From Allobosea psychrotolerans (GTDB lineage Bacteria; Pseudomonadota; Alphaproteobacteria; Rhizobiales; Beijerinckiaceae): a stretch of DNA of 64,000 bases. The notes under the pieces are model-generated. The model was given only the letters and a program-made list of their open reading frames with translations, was not told the DNA's origin and did not search any database. Position 1 is the stretch's first letter, and the number at the start of each line of letters is the position of its first letter. Location of the stretch: contig NZ_PQFZ01000001.1 in the NCBI RefSeq assembly GCF_002917105.1, forward strand, positions 578,693-642,692, written 5' to 3'. A program made the position numbers and the translations under genes. Shown piece by piece: positions 18,045 through 26,159 of this stretch.

Positions 18045-19316
18045 ATGTCTTATTTTCCGAACTGGACCTTGAAGACCTCCGGCGCGGTGATGCCGGACGA
18101 GCGCCTGTCGACCGTCCAGACCTTCATCGCGGGCCTGCAGCATGTCGTCGCCATGTTCGGCGCGACAGCGCTGGCGCCGATCCTGATGGGGTTCGACCCC
18201 AATGTGGCGATCTTCTTCTCCGGCATCGCGACGCTGCTGTTCTTCGTGATCACGCGCGGACAATTGCCGAGCTATCTCGGCTCGTCCTTCGCCTTCATCG
18301 GGGTGGTGATCGCGGCGAGCGGCTATGCCGGTTCAGGACCCAACGCAAATATCGGCGTGGCGCTCGGCGGCATCATTGCCTGCGGTGCGGTTTATGCCGC
18401 CATCGGGCTCCTGGTCCAGGTCGTCGGCACGGCCTGGATCGAGAAGTTGCTGCCACCGGTCGTCACCGGTGCGGTCATCGGCGCGATCGGGCTCAACCTG
18501 ACGGCGGTGGCGATGGGCATGATCTCGGCGAGCCCCTACACCAAATGGATCGCGCTGTTCACGGTCGTCGCGGTCGCGCTGGTGGCGGTTTATGGCAGAG
18601 GCCTCGCACAGCGCCTGCCGGTGCTGATCGGCGGCGCCGGAGCCTATATCCTCTATGCGGCGACGGCGCCGAGCTTCGGCGCCCCGGCGGTCGATTTCGG
18701 GCGGATCGGCGCCGCGGCCTGGCTCGGGATGCCGCACTTCGTCGCGCCGGTGTTCGATTTCAAGGCGATGGCGCTGATCGCGCCGGTCGCGCTCATCCTG
18801 GTTGCCGAGAATCTCGGGCACATCAAGGGCATCGCCGTGATGACCGGGCGCAATCTGGACCCGCTGATCGGGCGCGGCTTCATGGCGGACGGGCTTGCCA
18901 CCATGATTGCGGGCTCCGGCGGCGGCACGGGCGTGACGACCTATGCCGAGAACATGGGCGTGATGGCGGTGACGCGGGTCTATTCGACGCTGGTCTTCGT
19001 CGCCGCGGGGATCATCGCGCTGGTGCTCGGCTTCTCCCCCAAATTCGGCGCGGTCATCGGCACGATTCCCGTCGCGGTGCTCGGCGGGCTGGCGATCGTC
19101 GTCTTCGGCCTGATCGCGGCGACGGCCGGGCGAATCTGGGTGGAGAACCAGGTCGACTTCTCGAACCCGAAGAATCTGCTCACCGTCGCGACCGCGTTGA
19201 TCCTGGGCGCGGGTGATCTGAAGCTGCCGCTCTTCGGCTTCGAACTCGGTGGAATCGGTACCGCGACCTTCGGGGCTATCGCGCTCTACCACCTGTTGAA
19301 TCGCCGGCCGGGATAA
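18045..19316 (+). CDS. NCS2-family uracil/xanthine permease
   Basis: Inner-membrane proton symporter for a nucleobase (uracil, xanthine or uric acid). 423 residues, about 12-14 hydrophobic segments. Family marks: GLQHVVAMFGATALAPILMG (about residue 33), LPSYLGSSFAFIG, VTGAVIGAIGLNL, the substrate-binding VAENLGHIKGIAVMTGRNL (about residue 260), and GSGGGTGVTTYAENMGVMA (about 292). GGGGAG before ATG 18045 decides the start; the frame extends upstream without support. The exact nucleobase cannot be told by eye. A urate catabolism set is in the same window (57.4-60.8 kb), but far away. Confidence 0.9.
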   Translation: MSYFPNWTLKTSGAVMPDERLSTVQTFIAGLQHVVAMFGATALAPILMGFDPNVAIFFSGIATLLFFVITRGQLPSYLGSSFAFIGVVIAASGYAGSGPNANIGVALGGIIACGAVYAAIGLLVQVVGTAWIEKLLPPVVTGAVIGAIGLNLTAVAMGMISASPYTKWIALFTVVAVALVAVYGRGLAQRLPVLIGGAGAYILYAATAPSFGAPAVDFGRIGAAAWLGMPHFVAPVFDFKAMALIAPVALILVAENLGHIKGIAVMTGRNLDPLIGRGFMADGLATMIAGSGGGTGVTTYAENMGVMAVTRVYSTLVFVAAGIIALVLGFSPKFGAVIGTIPVAVLGGLAIVVFGLIAATAGRIWVENQVDFSNPKNLLTVATALILGAGDLKLPLFGFELGGIGTATFGAIALYHLLNRRPG

Positions 19317-19327
19317 GGCCGTCGCGC

Positions 19328-19456
19328 CTAGAGCCGGATGATTTCAGATAGGGTTACCAAGTGATCCCATCTGACATCTGAATCCGTCTCTCATCAAAGA
19401 GTTAGAGCGGGATCGACGCGAAAAACCGGTTCCCACTTTTTCGCATCCTGCTCTAG
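19328..19456. repeat. Dispersed repeat, family A, copy 1
   Basis: A 129-bp element bounded by CTAGAGC and GCTCTAG. Internally it has GCCGGATGATTTCAGAT, CTGAATCCGTCTCTCATCA, and GAAAAACCGGTTCCCACTTT. Further copies lie at 59312-59437 (same orientation) and 63431-63555 (inverted), with a decayed piece at 28342-28399. It lies between the nucleobase permease and tRNA-Lys. Confidence 0.9.
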
Positions 19457-19586
19457 CGCCGAATTCATTTCGGCGGCTTGGCATATTTCTGTCTTAGATG
19501 GGTGGACAGGGCGGGGGGCGTTTGCTACATCGCCGGCCTGCCTGACGCGGCCTTGGCCGCAGCGACGGCGACGCTTCGTGGCGTAT

Positions 19587-19662
<76 letters not shown>

Positions 19663-19689
19663 CGGAATTCAATGCTGAGCGAGTTTAAG

Positions 19690-19708
19690 GAGCACTCCAG
19701 CGGTGCTC
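19690..19708 (+). terminator. Hairpin after tRNA-Lys
   Basis: Stem GAGCAC/GTGCTC with a 7-base loop, followed by TTTGCGTTTT, 28 bases beyond the tRNA end. A likely terminator of the tRNA transcript. Confidence 0.6.
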
Positions 19709-19939
19709 TTTGCGTTTTCGCTGTCCGCATGCCGTCTGCGCTTCAGGGCCTCTCCCGGGCATACCGGAATCATCCGGGACGTGGCGAGCGGTGCAGACTC
19801 AGGAATAGCTGATCGACCAAGTGGCTTGTGTCGGTCACGCTGCGTTCGCTGGCTGAGCAAGCGGCAGACGGCGCCGCGTTTTCCGCTGTCGCACTGAGAT
19901 TCCCCATGGCCGATGACCGGCGCGTCGTGAGCGGCATTC

Positions 19940-20185
19940 GTCCATGTGATCCGCAATGACCTGCAGGGGAAGCACGCGCCCAATGTCTGCGACAACGCCG
20001 TTATGGCGAGCTTCGTCTCTTCGCTGAGAACCGAGTGGATCAGGGGCAAGACCGACCGGACACGCGACGCAGCGAGAGTCGCTGTGTTCGATTGCTTCAG
20101 AGATTCCGCAACGCGATCCGCTGGCACTCGACCATCGGCCATCTCGGCCCCAGCGCGTTCGAAAAGAAGATCGGCTCAGCTTAAG
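19940..20185 (+). pseudogene. IS3-type transposase (OrfB) remnant, frameshifted
   Basis: One frame reads CDNAVMASFVSSLRTEW then GKTDRTRDAARVAVFD, matching the C-terminal rve region of IS3-family OrfB proteins (usually DNAVMESFFSSLK...). After about base 20100 the match jumps to another frame, which reads RFRNAIRWHSTIGHLGPSAF and ends in a stop near 20184. That is a frameshift in the conserved final RRRHSTIGYLSP region. The upstream two thirds of the transposase are absent or unrecognisable (19709-19939 holds nothing I can name), and no terminal inverted repeats were found. It lies just beyond tRNA-Lys, a common integration neighbourhood. Confidence 0.75.
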
Positions 20186-20215
20186 TGACCGCCCACAGCG
20201 CCGGCAGCAGGTCAG

Positions 20216-20746
20216 CTATCGCATCTTCGACTGCAACTGGATCGTGGAGCCGTCGACGACGAACTTGCCATAGCCATGATGGTGGATCGTTTTTGGGCGT
20301 CTCTGCGCGCGATCGATCCAAGCCTCCACGACTTCGAGGAAAAAGAGATTGTGGCTGGTGACCAGGCGGGTATCGATGACCTTGCATTCGAGATTGGCAA
20401 AGCATTGAGCAATGAGGGGCGCCTGGACGCGCGAGGCCGGTTTGGCCGTGAGCGCGAAGCTTTCGAATTTATCGATGTCGCGTCCGGATGAATTGCCGAC
20501 CTCGACCACCGCAACTGCCAGCCTCCGAGCGGGGACGGCGATGACGCATTCCTTCGTCGCTTGCAGCGCGGCAAAGCTGTAATTGGCCGCGCTGACGATG
20601 CAGGCTATCTGCGGCGGCTCGAAATCCACCATCATATGCCAGGACATGGTCATGACATTGGCGCGTCCTTCGTGCGCCGTCGTCAGAAAGACGACCGGCC
20701 CGGGCTCAATAATTTGATAGACCTTGGACAGCTCGAGCTTGTTCAT
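20216..20746 (-). CDS. Flavin reductase-like domain protein
   Basis: A 176-residue FMN-binding split-barrel protein of the flavin reductase (DIM6/NTAB, FlaRed) family. Marks: LSKVYQIIEPGPVVFLTTAH at the N-terminus, ANVMTMSWHMMVDFEPPQIA (about residues 29-48), and a C-terminal HHHGYGKFVVDG. Family members reduce or bind free flavin, often with a partner oxygenase, or act as NO/oxygen-responsive flavoproteins. The open frame goes 43 codons further upstream but MNKLELSKV is the family start. It lies 180 bases downstream of the three-domain fusion on the same strand. Confidence 0.8.
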   Translation of the reverse strand: MNKLELSKVYQIIEPGPVVFLTTAHEGRANVMTMSWHMMVDFEPPQIACIVSAANYSFAALQATKECVIAVPARRLAVAVVEVGNSSGRDIDKFESFALTAKPASRVQAPLIAQCFANLECKVIDTRLVTSHNLFFLEVVEAWIDRAQRRPKTIHHHGYGKFVVDGSTIQLQSKMR

Positions 20747-20925
20747 CGTGGAGTTCTCGACGAAGACGTCACCAGCGCATCGCAACTCATGACGCGGATG
20801 ACCGCGGAAGCGAGGAACCGCTAGTAAGCGCCGACCTGCTACGGACGCGTCCCAATCGGGTCGAAGCCACCACAATTCGGTCGCTCCGCGGTGTGGGTGG
20901 CTGTCGGCGCTGCCTGAATCCGGTC

Positions 20926-23577
20926 TCAGAGACCAAAGGGATAGGTCTCGTCCTCGCCTGTCGAGAGCTGCGTAGCCAAAGGCGTGACGGCATGGGTCTC
21001 GTCGAACCAGACGAAGCCGTCATACTGGTCGGACAAAGAGGAATAGGCGTAGTGGCTCATCCGCTCGCTCTCGGGCCGATAGACCACGCCGATATAGCGT
21101 GTGAGCCGAGTGGGGCGGAGATCGCCGCGCAAGGCTTCGTTGTGGCCCTTGCGCAAGTCGACCAGACAGCGTGCAACGCTCGCGGTGTGGAACAGCGCCT
21201 CGTAACTATCGGGCCTCGAGGGAAGCACGGCTTTGACCTCGGCGGGGGCGTCCCAATCGGAGGCGGCCAACACCGAGCCGCTATGGGTGCCAAAGCCGAT
21301 CAGGGCGGCATCCCGGCCAAACTGCTCCCGGCAGAGCTGGCCGATGTTGAGCTCGCCGCGTGAAGCCCCCATTTCCGTGTAGCGGGCGTCCCCGATATGG
21401 GAATTATGAGCCCAGACCACGATCTTCGACTTGGGGCCGCGCATGGCCAGGATTCGTTCCAGCGTATCGAACATGTGCCGGTCACGCAGATTCCAGGCCT
21501 CGCGCGCACCATGGTACATGACGCGATAGTAGCGCTCGGCGTCGGCGACCAGTCGCGCATTCTGGGTCGCATCGAAGAAAGTCTCGCCATCATGTGCGGC
21601 GTACTCTGTCGCCCTGCGCACCAGATCGACCAGGATACTCACGACCGGCGCCTCGCAGATCGCGTAGCCTTCGCTCAGCGCGGCGCGGCCGTAGGCGGCG
21701 GGCTCGGCGTTCCATGGCGTCATACAGGCGTAACGCGCGCGCGCCTGCCCCGCTGCCTGGGGATCGACACTGTCGAGGTATTCAAGCACTGCCGCCATCG
21801 AGGCGCGCATATTGTAGAGGTCGAGGCCATAAAAGGCCGCGCGATCGGCGAGCGGCCTGGGGGCGTTGCGTTCACGCATCCAGCGCAGGAACGCTTCGAC
21901 GTCGGTATTACGCCACATCCAGGTGGGGAAACGGCTGAATGGCGGGACCGGCATCGCCTGATGCGGCTTCAGCCGCACATGCCGGTCGACGGCTGCCGCA
22001 TCCGGCCAGTCGGCCTCCACCGCTACCGCGTCGAAGCCGTGTGTTTCGATCAGGCGCTGCGTGATCGCGGCGCGCGCTCGATAGAATTCGCTGGTCCCGT
22101 GACTGGCCTCTCCCAGCAGGACCACGCGCGCATCCGCATAGCGATCGAAGGCTTTGGCAAAAGCCTGGTCGCTGATTTCGGGCAACGGTTCGGCCGCGGC
22201 AGCAAGACGAGCCGATAGAGTCAGTGCGGCTGCGCGGGTCGTCGATGCCGGCGCTAGCGCGCCGGGACGAGCGAGTTTGGCCTGGAACCAGCCCCCGGCC
22301 AGCTCCATGACCTGCTCCAGCGCTCCGGCCTCTTCGAACAGATGACCAGCATGGGGAACCAGCTTCAAGGCCTTGTCGCATGTCAACTGTGCGAATGCGT
22401 CCCGGTTCAGTCCGATGACGGCTTTGTCCGCGCCGCCGACGATGAGCAACGTGGCGGCGCCGACGTCATGCAGCGCGGCGCCGGCAAGATCGGGGCGACC
22501 ACCGCGAGAAACGACGGCCTGCACCCGCTTGCCGAGCCTGGCCGCTGCCTTGAGTGCCGCGGCGGCCCCAGTGCTGGCACCGAAGAGGCCAAGCGGAAGG
22601 CCGGCGAGATCGGTCCGCTCGCCGATATAGCTCGCTGCATGCAAAAGCCGATCGGCGAGCAGATCGATGTCGAAGACCCGGCGGCGATCCTTGGCTTCAT
22701 CCTCGGCCAGGAGATCAAACAGCAAGGTGGCGAATCCGCGATTGTTCAAATCGTCAGCAACGGCGCGATTGCGCGTACTCAACCTGCTCGAGCCGCTGCC
22801 GTGAGCAAACAGAACAACACCTCGCGCACCCTCGGGGACTTGCAAGTCCCCGACGAGATCATGCGGTGGCAATCGAACCTCATACCGAGCGACCGCATGG
22901 GCCGGTGCCTTGTCGTCCCAAGCCTGCGCGAGCAGCGCCACGGTTTCGGCATCGGAGAGCTGATGAAAGTCGTCATAGAAGGCGCCGACACTGAAAAAGG
23001 GATGGGGCGTCTCAAGACAGATCACTTCGTCGGCTTCTGCGCGCATCGGCTCGAGCATATCGAGCGGTGCGACGGGGACAGCCAGGATCACCTTGGTCGC
23101 ACCCCGGCGGCGCAGCGCTTGCAGAGCCGCCTTGGCGGTGGCGCCGGTGGCCAATCCGTCATCAACCACGATCGCCGTACGGCCCGACGGATCGATGTGC
23201 TGCCGGGCGCCGAGATAATGCGGGCGCCGCCGCTTGATTTCCGCAAGCTCCCGGTCGCGCGCGGCGTTCAGGAAGGCCGCGTTCGCCCCGGTCATCGCTT
23301 CAACGCTTTCATTGAGGACGGTCTGCGCCGCGTCGCCATCGACGACGGCCGCAAGTGCGAGTTCAGGGTGGCCCGGTGCTCCGATCTTGCGCACCAGAAT
23401 GAGATCGAGCGGAGCCTTCAAAGCCTTGGCGATCTCGACCGCGACCGGAACGCCGCCGCGCGGCAGCGCATAGACGACGGGGTGGTCGAGCTGGAGCGTC
23501 CGTAGCCGGGCCGCGAGCATCCTTCCCGCGTCGGCGCGGTCGATAAAGAGTGATCGGGCGTTGGCGCTTGTCATCAT
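20926..23577 (-). CDS. Three-domain fusion: phosphoribosyltransferase, alpha/beta hydrolase, erythromycin esterase-like
   Basis: An 883-residue protein. Residues 1-225 are a type I phosphoribosyltransferase with PRPP loop VVDDGLATGAT (137-147) and ALPRGGVPVA at 37. Residues 235-435 are a dienelactone-hydrolase-like alpha/beta hydrolase with nucleophile GASTG (333-337) and HAGHLFEE (409-416) carrying the His. Residues 470-883 are an erythromycin-esterase-type domain with LLGEASHGTSEF (487-498), VEADWPD and WAHNSHIGDA. All three sets of catalytic motifs look intact. The gene overlaps the nitroreductase stop (ATGA), so the two are co-translated. In mycobacteria the same domains occur as PRTase-hydrolase and PRTase-esterase proteins of the dormancy regulon. 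Actual substrates are unknown. Confidence 0.9.
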   Translation of the reverse strand: MMTSANARSLFIDRADAGRMLAARLRTLQLDHPVVYALPRGGVPVAVEIAKALKAPLDLILVRKIGAPGHPELALAAVVDGDAAQTVLNESVEAMTGANAAFLNAARDRELAEIKRRRPHYLGARQHIDPSGRTAIVVDDGLATGATAKAALQALRRRGATKVILAVPVAPLDMLEPMRAEADEVICLETPHPFFSVGAFYDDFHQLSDAETVALLAQAWDDKAPAHAVARYEVRLPPHDLVGDLQVPEGARGVVLFAHGSGSSRLSTRNRAVADDLNNRGFATLLFDLLAEDEAKDRRRVFDIDLLADRLLHAASYIGERTDLAGLPLGLFGASTGAAAALKAAARLGKRVQAVVSRGGRPDLAGAALHDVGAATLLIVGGADKAVIGLNRDAFAQLTCDKALKLVPHAGHLFEEAGALEQVMELAGGWFQAKLARPGALAPASTTRAAALTLSARLAAAAEPLPEISDQAFAKAFDRYADARVVLLGEASHGTSEFYRARAAITQRLIETHGFDAVAVEADWPDAAAVDRHVRLKPHQAMPVPPFSRFPTWMWRNTDVEAFLRWMRERNAPRPLADRAAFYGLDLYNMRASMAAVLEYLDSVDPQAAGQARARYACMTPWNAEPAAYGRAALSEGYAICEAPVVSILVDLVRRATEYAAHDGETFFDATQNARLVADAERYYRVMYHGAREAWNLRDRHMFDTLERILAMRGPKSKIVVWAHNSHIGDARYTEMGASRGELNIGQLCREQFGRDAALIGFGTHSGSVLAASDWDAPAEVKAVLPSRPDSYEALFHTASVARCLVDLRKGHNEALRGDLRPTRLTRYIGVVYRPESERMSHYAYSSLSDQYDGFVWFDETHAVTPLATQLSTGEDETYPFGL

Positions 23578-24146
23578 GATTTATCCGCCGTGACATGCCG
23601 AATATCGGGTTTACGCCGCTCGGTGGCCTGGGTCGGGCCGCTCGGATAACCGATGATGATGGGGGCGACGGGCCTGAATTCGACCGGAATACCGAGCCTG
23701 GCCTTGCCTGCCGGCGTGTTCAGCCACGCCTCGGAAAAACCGATCCAACAGGTTCCGAGACCTTGGGCATGAGCGGCCAGCATCAAGGTCTGGGCGGCGA
23801 GACAACAATCCTTGAGCGCCATTTCGTCCGGCGTGGTCGAGCAGATCACGATCAGGACAGGCGCATTGTAGAAGATGTTGAATTGCGGCGAGGCCAGTCT
23901 CTCGCGCATGTCAGCAAGTTTTGGATGTAGCTGCGTTTGCTTCAGTATCAGAGCCTTGGCCTCAGCCGAGCAGGCGGCCAGCGTGGCTGGGTCGTCGACC
24001 ACGAAAAAGCACCAGGGCTGGAGATTGATGCCGCTCGGCGCCCAGACGGCCTCGCCGATGAGGGAGTGGATCACGGATTCCGACGGCGGTTTATCCGCAT
24101 AGTCGCGAACCGCGCGCCGTCCATGGATGGCTTCGAGAATGTCCAT
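23574..24146 (-). CDS. Nitroreductase-family flavoprotein
   Basis: A 190-residue FMN-dependent NAD(P)H oxidoreductase. MDILEAIHGRRAVRDYADKP holds the FMN-phosphate-binding RR pair (residues 10-11). WAPSGINLQPWCFFVVDD (about 37-54) and AHAQGLGTCWIGFSE (about 130-144) are the other cofactor-binding regions. GGAGG 7 bases before the ATG decides the start; the frame continues upstream without support. A FNR/FixK-type box lies 59-72 bases upstream of the start, and the gene overlaps the three-domain fusion by 4 bases. The natural substrate is unknown; members reduce nitro compounds, quinones or flavins. Confidence 0.92.
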   Translation of the reverse strand: MDILEAIHGRRAVRDYADKPPSESVIHSLIGEAVWAPSGINLQPWCFFVVDDPATLAACSAEAKALILKQTQLHPKLADMRERLASPQFNIFYNAPVLIVICSTTPDEMALKDCCLAAQTLMLAAHAQGLGTCWIGFSEAWLNTPAGKARLGIPVEFRPVAPIIIGYPSGPTQATERRKPDIRHVTADKS

Positions 24147-24204
24147 GAAATCCTCCGAGCAAGCCAGTTCTCGGAAACACTCGGCCGTCGATGACCCGAC
24201 GGCC

Positions 24205-24218
24205 ATGATCAAAATCAA
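24205..24218 (-). promoter_or_regulatory. FNR/FixK-type box upstream of nitroreductase operon
   Basis: On the - strand this reads TTGATTTTGATCAT, nine of ten matches to the consensus TTGAT-N4-ATCAA. Its centre is about 65 bases before the nitroreductase ATG. Site type is from the known consensus of FNR/FixK regulators; binding is inferred. Confidence 0.6.
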
Positions 24219-24522
24219 ATGGTCGCGAAATCGCTTGCTCTTTCGGCAAGTCGGACAGGCAGATCGCCGATCGAGGTACACGCCTCGTGTTTCACGAGCG
24301 AAGTTGCACTCCACAAGACCTGCTTAGGCTTGCGTCTGGTCAAGGTCGTGATGCCGGGCCGAGATGGAGGCTGGCGGCATCGCCAGGCTCGCGAGCTGTC
24401 GGGATCAGAACGGTTCTGGAGGCCGGGCGCGCGCAGCCGCATCGCCACGCTCCGGCGCCTGCTGGATCGGTACAAGGTCATATTCGAAACAGTCGGCGCA
24501 TCCTTGGCCTCAAACTCGGGCC
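24219..24522. other. Intergenic stretch without recognised gene
   Basis: About 300 bases between the nitroreductase promoter box and the end of the PhaC-like hydrolase gene. It contains a short inverted repeat (CGCCTCGTGTTTCACGAGCG near 24288) and, at its right edge, a direct 13-base duplication (CCTCAAACTCGGG, twice in tandem around 24508 and 24521) that runs into the hydrolase stop. ORFs here show no family features. Confidence 0.5.
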
Positions 24523-25605
24523 TCAAACTCGGGCCTCTATCCAGGCCGCAATCTCCGGCCAAGTCTCGGCATGCGCCTGGCGTCCGGTGAGAATTGCCAG
24601 ATGCTGCAGAACGATGCCTATTTCCGCCGGGTGCTCGATGATCCTCGTATCGCTCGTGGCCATCCTCTCGAAGAAGGGCTGCGCCGATTCACGAGGGCCG
24701 ATCTCGTCCGAGGGATTGACGACGGCCAGCACGGGGATGCGCAAATCGCCGGGGCCGAGCGTTCTGCCCGCAATCGTGAGAGTGCCGTTGCGGAATCGGT
24801 CCTCGCGGTAGAGCCATTCGACCATCTGATGGACGAGGCGGCCGGGAAGCGGCACCTCATCCAGCGCCCAGCGCAGGACGCGGATATGGGTTTCCAGAGC
24901 GGCGGGATCGGCGAGGCTGAAGGCGGCATCCATCAACCGGGGCCAGACGAAGGTTTCGGGCGCCAGGAATGCGCAGGACTGCGAGAGCAGCGAGCCTGGC
25001 ACCGTGTCATCCTCTGGGATGTCACCGTCCTGCGAAACGACCAGGTCGCGAAAGCGGCTCGAACCCGGCTCGAAGCTGATCGGCGCGCCGAGCAGGACGA
25101 GACCGCGGGCGAGAGAAGGCCGCCATGCGCAGGCGATGGCAGCAAGGGTGCCTCCGAGTGAATGGCCCAGGACGAAGGGCGGGAGGCCAGGGCGCTCCGC
25201 AGCGATAGCGTCGCAAGCTGAGACGAGCGCGTCGGCGTAGTCCTCGATGCCCGCAGGGCCATCGCTTTCCGCCGGAGGCTGCCATTCCATGAGATGGACG
25301 CTGAACCCGCGGTCAAGACAGAAACGAACCGTACTGACGCCCGGAGCAAGGTCCCAGATATAGGGCCGCTTGATCGGCGCCGGAACGAGCAGCACCGAGG
25401 CGCCTGTCGCTGGCCCCGGGTAATGCCGCAACCGCCAGTGCGGGCCGGAGGCGATAACCTCATAGGCGCACTCATGCACACCGAAGCCGAAGAGGTCGAG
25501 CGCGCGTGCGTGTGCGCCGCGCAGTCCGTCCATAGCCGCACGCTGCACAGCCAGCAGGCCCGGAAACAAGCCCGGCGCAGGGCCCCAAGAGCGTTCTCTC
25601 GTCAT
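24523..25605 (-). CDS. PhaC-like alpha/beta hydrolase
   Basis: A 360-residue protein resembling class III/PhaC-type polyhydroxyalkanoate synthases and their hydrolase relatives: the segment PYIWDLAPGVSTVRFCLDRG with FSVHLMEWQPP is the typical PhaC strand-turn. The lipase box is GHSLGG (residues 147-152), with Ser where true PHA synthases have Cys, so polymer synthesis is doubtful and a hydrolase or acyltransferase role is likelier. The candidate Asp (VVNPSDEIGP) and a C-terminal His are present. The ATG overlaps the ChaB stop (ATGA), so the two genes are coupled. Confidence 0.75.
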   Translation of the reverse strand: MTRERSWGPAPGLFPGLLAVQRAAMDGLRGAHARALDLFGFGVHECAYEVIASGPHWRLRHYPGPATGASVLLVPAPIKRPYIWDLAPGVSTVRFCLDRGFSVHLMEWQPPAESDGPAGIEDYADALVSACDAIAAERPGLPPFVLGHSLGGTLAAIACAWRPSLARGLVLLGAPISFEPGSSRFRDLVVSQDGDIPEDDTVPGSLLSQSCAFLAPETFVWPRLMDAAFSLADPAALETHIRVLRWALDEVPLPGRLVHQMVEWLYREDRFRNGTLTIAGRTLGPGDLRIPVLAVVNPSDEIGPRESAQPFFERMATSDTRIIEHPAEIGIVLQHLAILTGRQAHAETWPEIAAWIEARV

Positions 25606-25838
25606 CCCCGCCTCCGTTCTTCAGGAATGGGCGTCGCGGGAGCCCGACGCTTGCCGTTCCTGACATCGGATCGTCCGATAGCTGCCCAGGCGATCCCATG
25701 GGCGGTCTCTTTGCGAAGGCCTTCATCCGCATGGACGGTGAGGGCATGGCTCAAGGTTGCACGGACGATTGCCTGCGCTTGCCGAGGCAGGTGGCTCCGC
25801 ATCATTGAGGGCAGGTCGGCGGGGCTGGCGTAAGGCAT
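25602..25838 (-). CDS. ChaB-family small protein
   Basis: A 78-residue protein starting MPYASPADLPSMMRSHLPRQ, then AQAIVRATLSHA and ETAHGIAWAAI, a good match to the ChaB fold (MPY...DLP...LP.HAQ.I...A..HA...AH..AWAAV). ChaB was named from a calcium/proton antiporter locus, but the biochemical role of these small proteins is not established. The start has GGAGG 8 bases upstream; a GTG at 25853 would add five residues. It heads a two-gene unit with the PhaC-like hydrolase and has a FNR/FixK-type box 76-89 bases upstream. Confidence 0.8.
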   Translation of the reverse strand: MPYASPADLPSMMRSHLPRQAQAIVRATLSHALTVHADEGLRKETAHGIAWAAIGRSDVRNGKRRAPATPIPEERRRG

Positions 25839-25913
25839 GGGTCGCGCCTCCACGCGGCGGCGGCGCGACCGCCTCCGCGTTCGTCATGATGACTGCCTTG
25901 CAGGCCGATGAAC

Positions 25914-25927
25914 TTGATTCAGATCAG
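25914..25927 (-). promoter_or_regulatory. FNR/FixK-type box (chaB side)
   Basis: TTGATTCAGATCAG on the + strand: nine of ten consensus positions of TTGAT-N4-ATCAA. It is closer to the chaB start (25838) than to the patatin start. Confidence 0.55.
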
Positions 25928-26020
25928 TTCGTGCGTCGCCTGCGGTGCCTGCTCGCCGCCGGAAGGTTTCCAAGTCGTCACGGGAAAGCCGATCAACGGC
26001 CGCAAGGGCAATCCGGCAAG

Positions 26021-26034
26021 TTGACGATGATCAA
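26021..26034 (+). promoter_or_regulatory. FNR/FixK-type box (patatin side)
   Basis: TTGACGATGATCAA, matching TTGA(T/C)-N4-(A/G)TCAA at every consensus position. A GACAAT hexamer at 26056-26061 lies about 31 bases (centre to centre) downstream, the spacing expected for class II activation by an FNR-type regulator. The patatin ATG is 126 bases after the box. Confidence 0.65.
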
Positions 26035-26159
26035 TGCCCCCGCCCGGATCTGACCGACAATGCACATCGTCTGACGAGTGACGTCGATGAACAATATATC
26101 GGCATATCGCCCGTAGGGCCTAACCCGACGGGGACGATCTGCTCATTCAAGAGGTTCAG

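Larger units (their letters stand above)
25839..26159. promoter_or_regulatory. Divergent control region between chaB and patatin genes
   Basis: A 321-base region with no gene. It carries two FNR/FixK-type boxes (25914-25927 and 26021-26034), one placed for each divergent gene. Nothing else is recognised in it. Confidence 0.55.
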
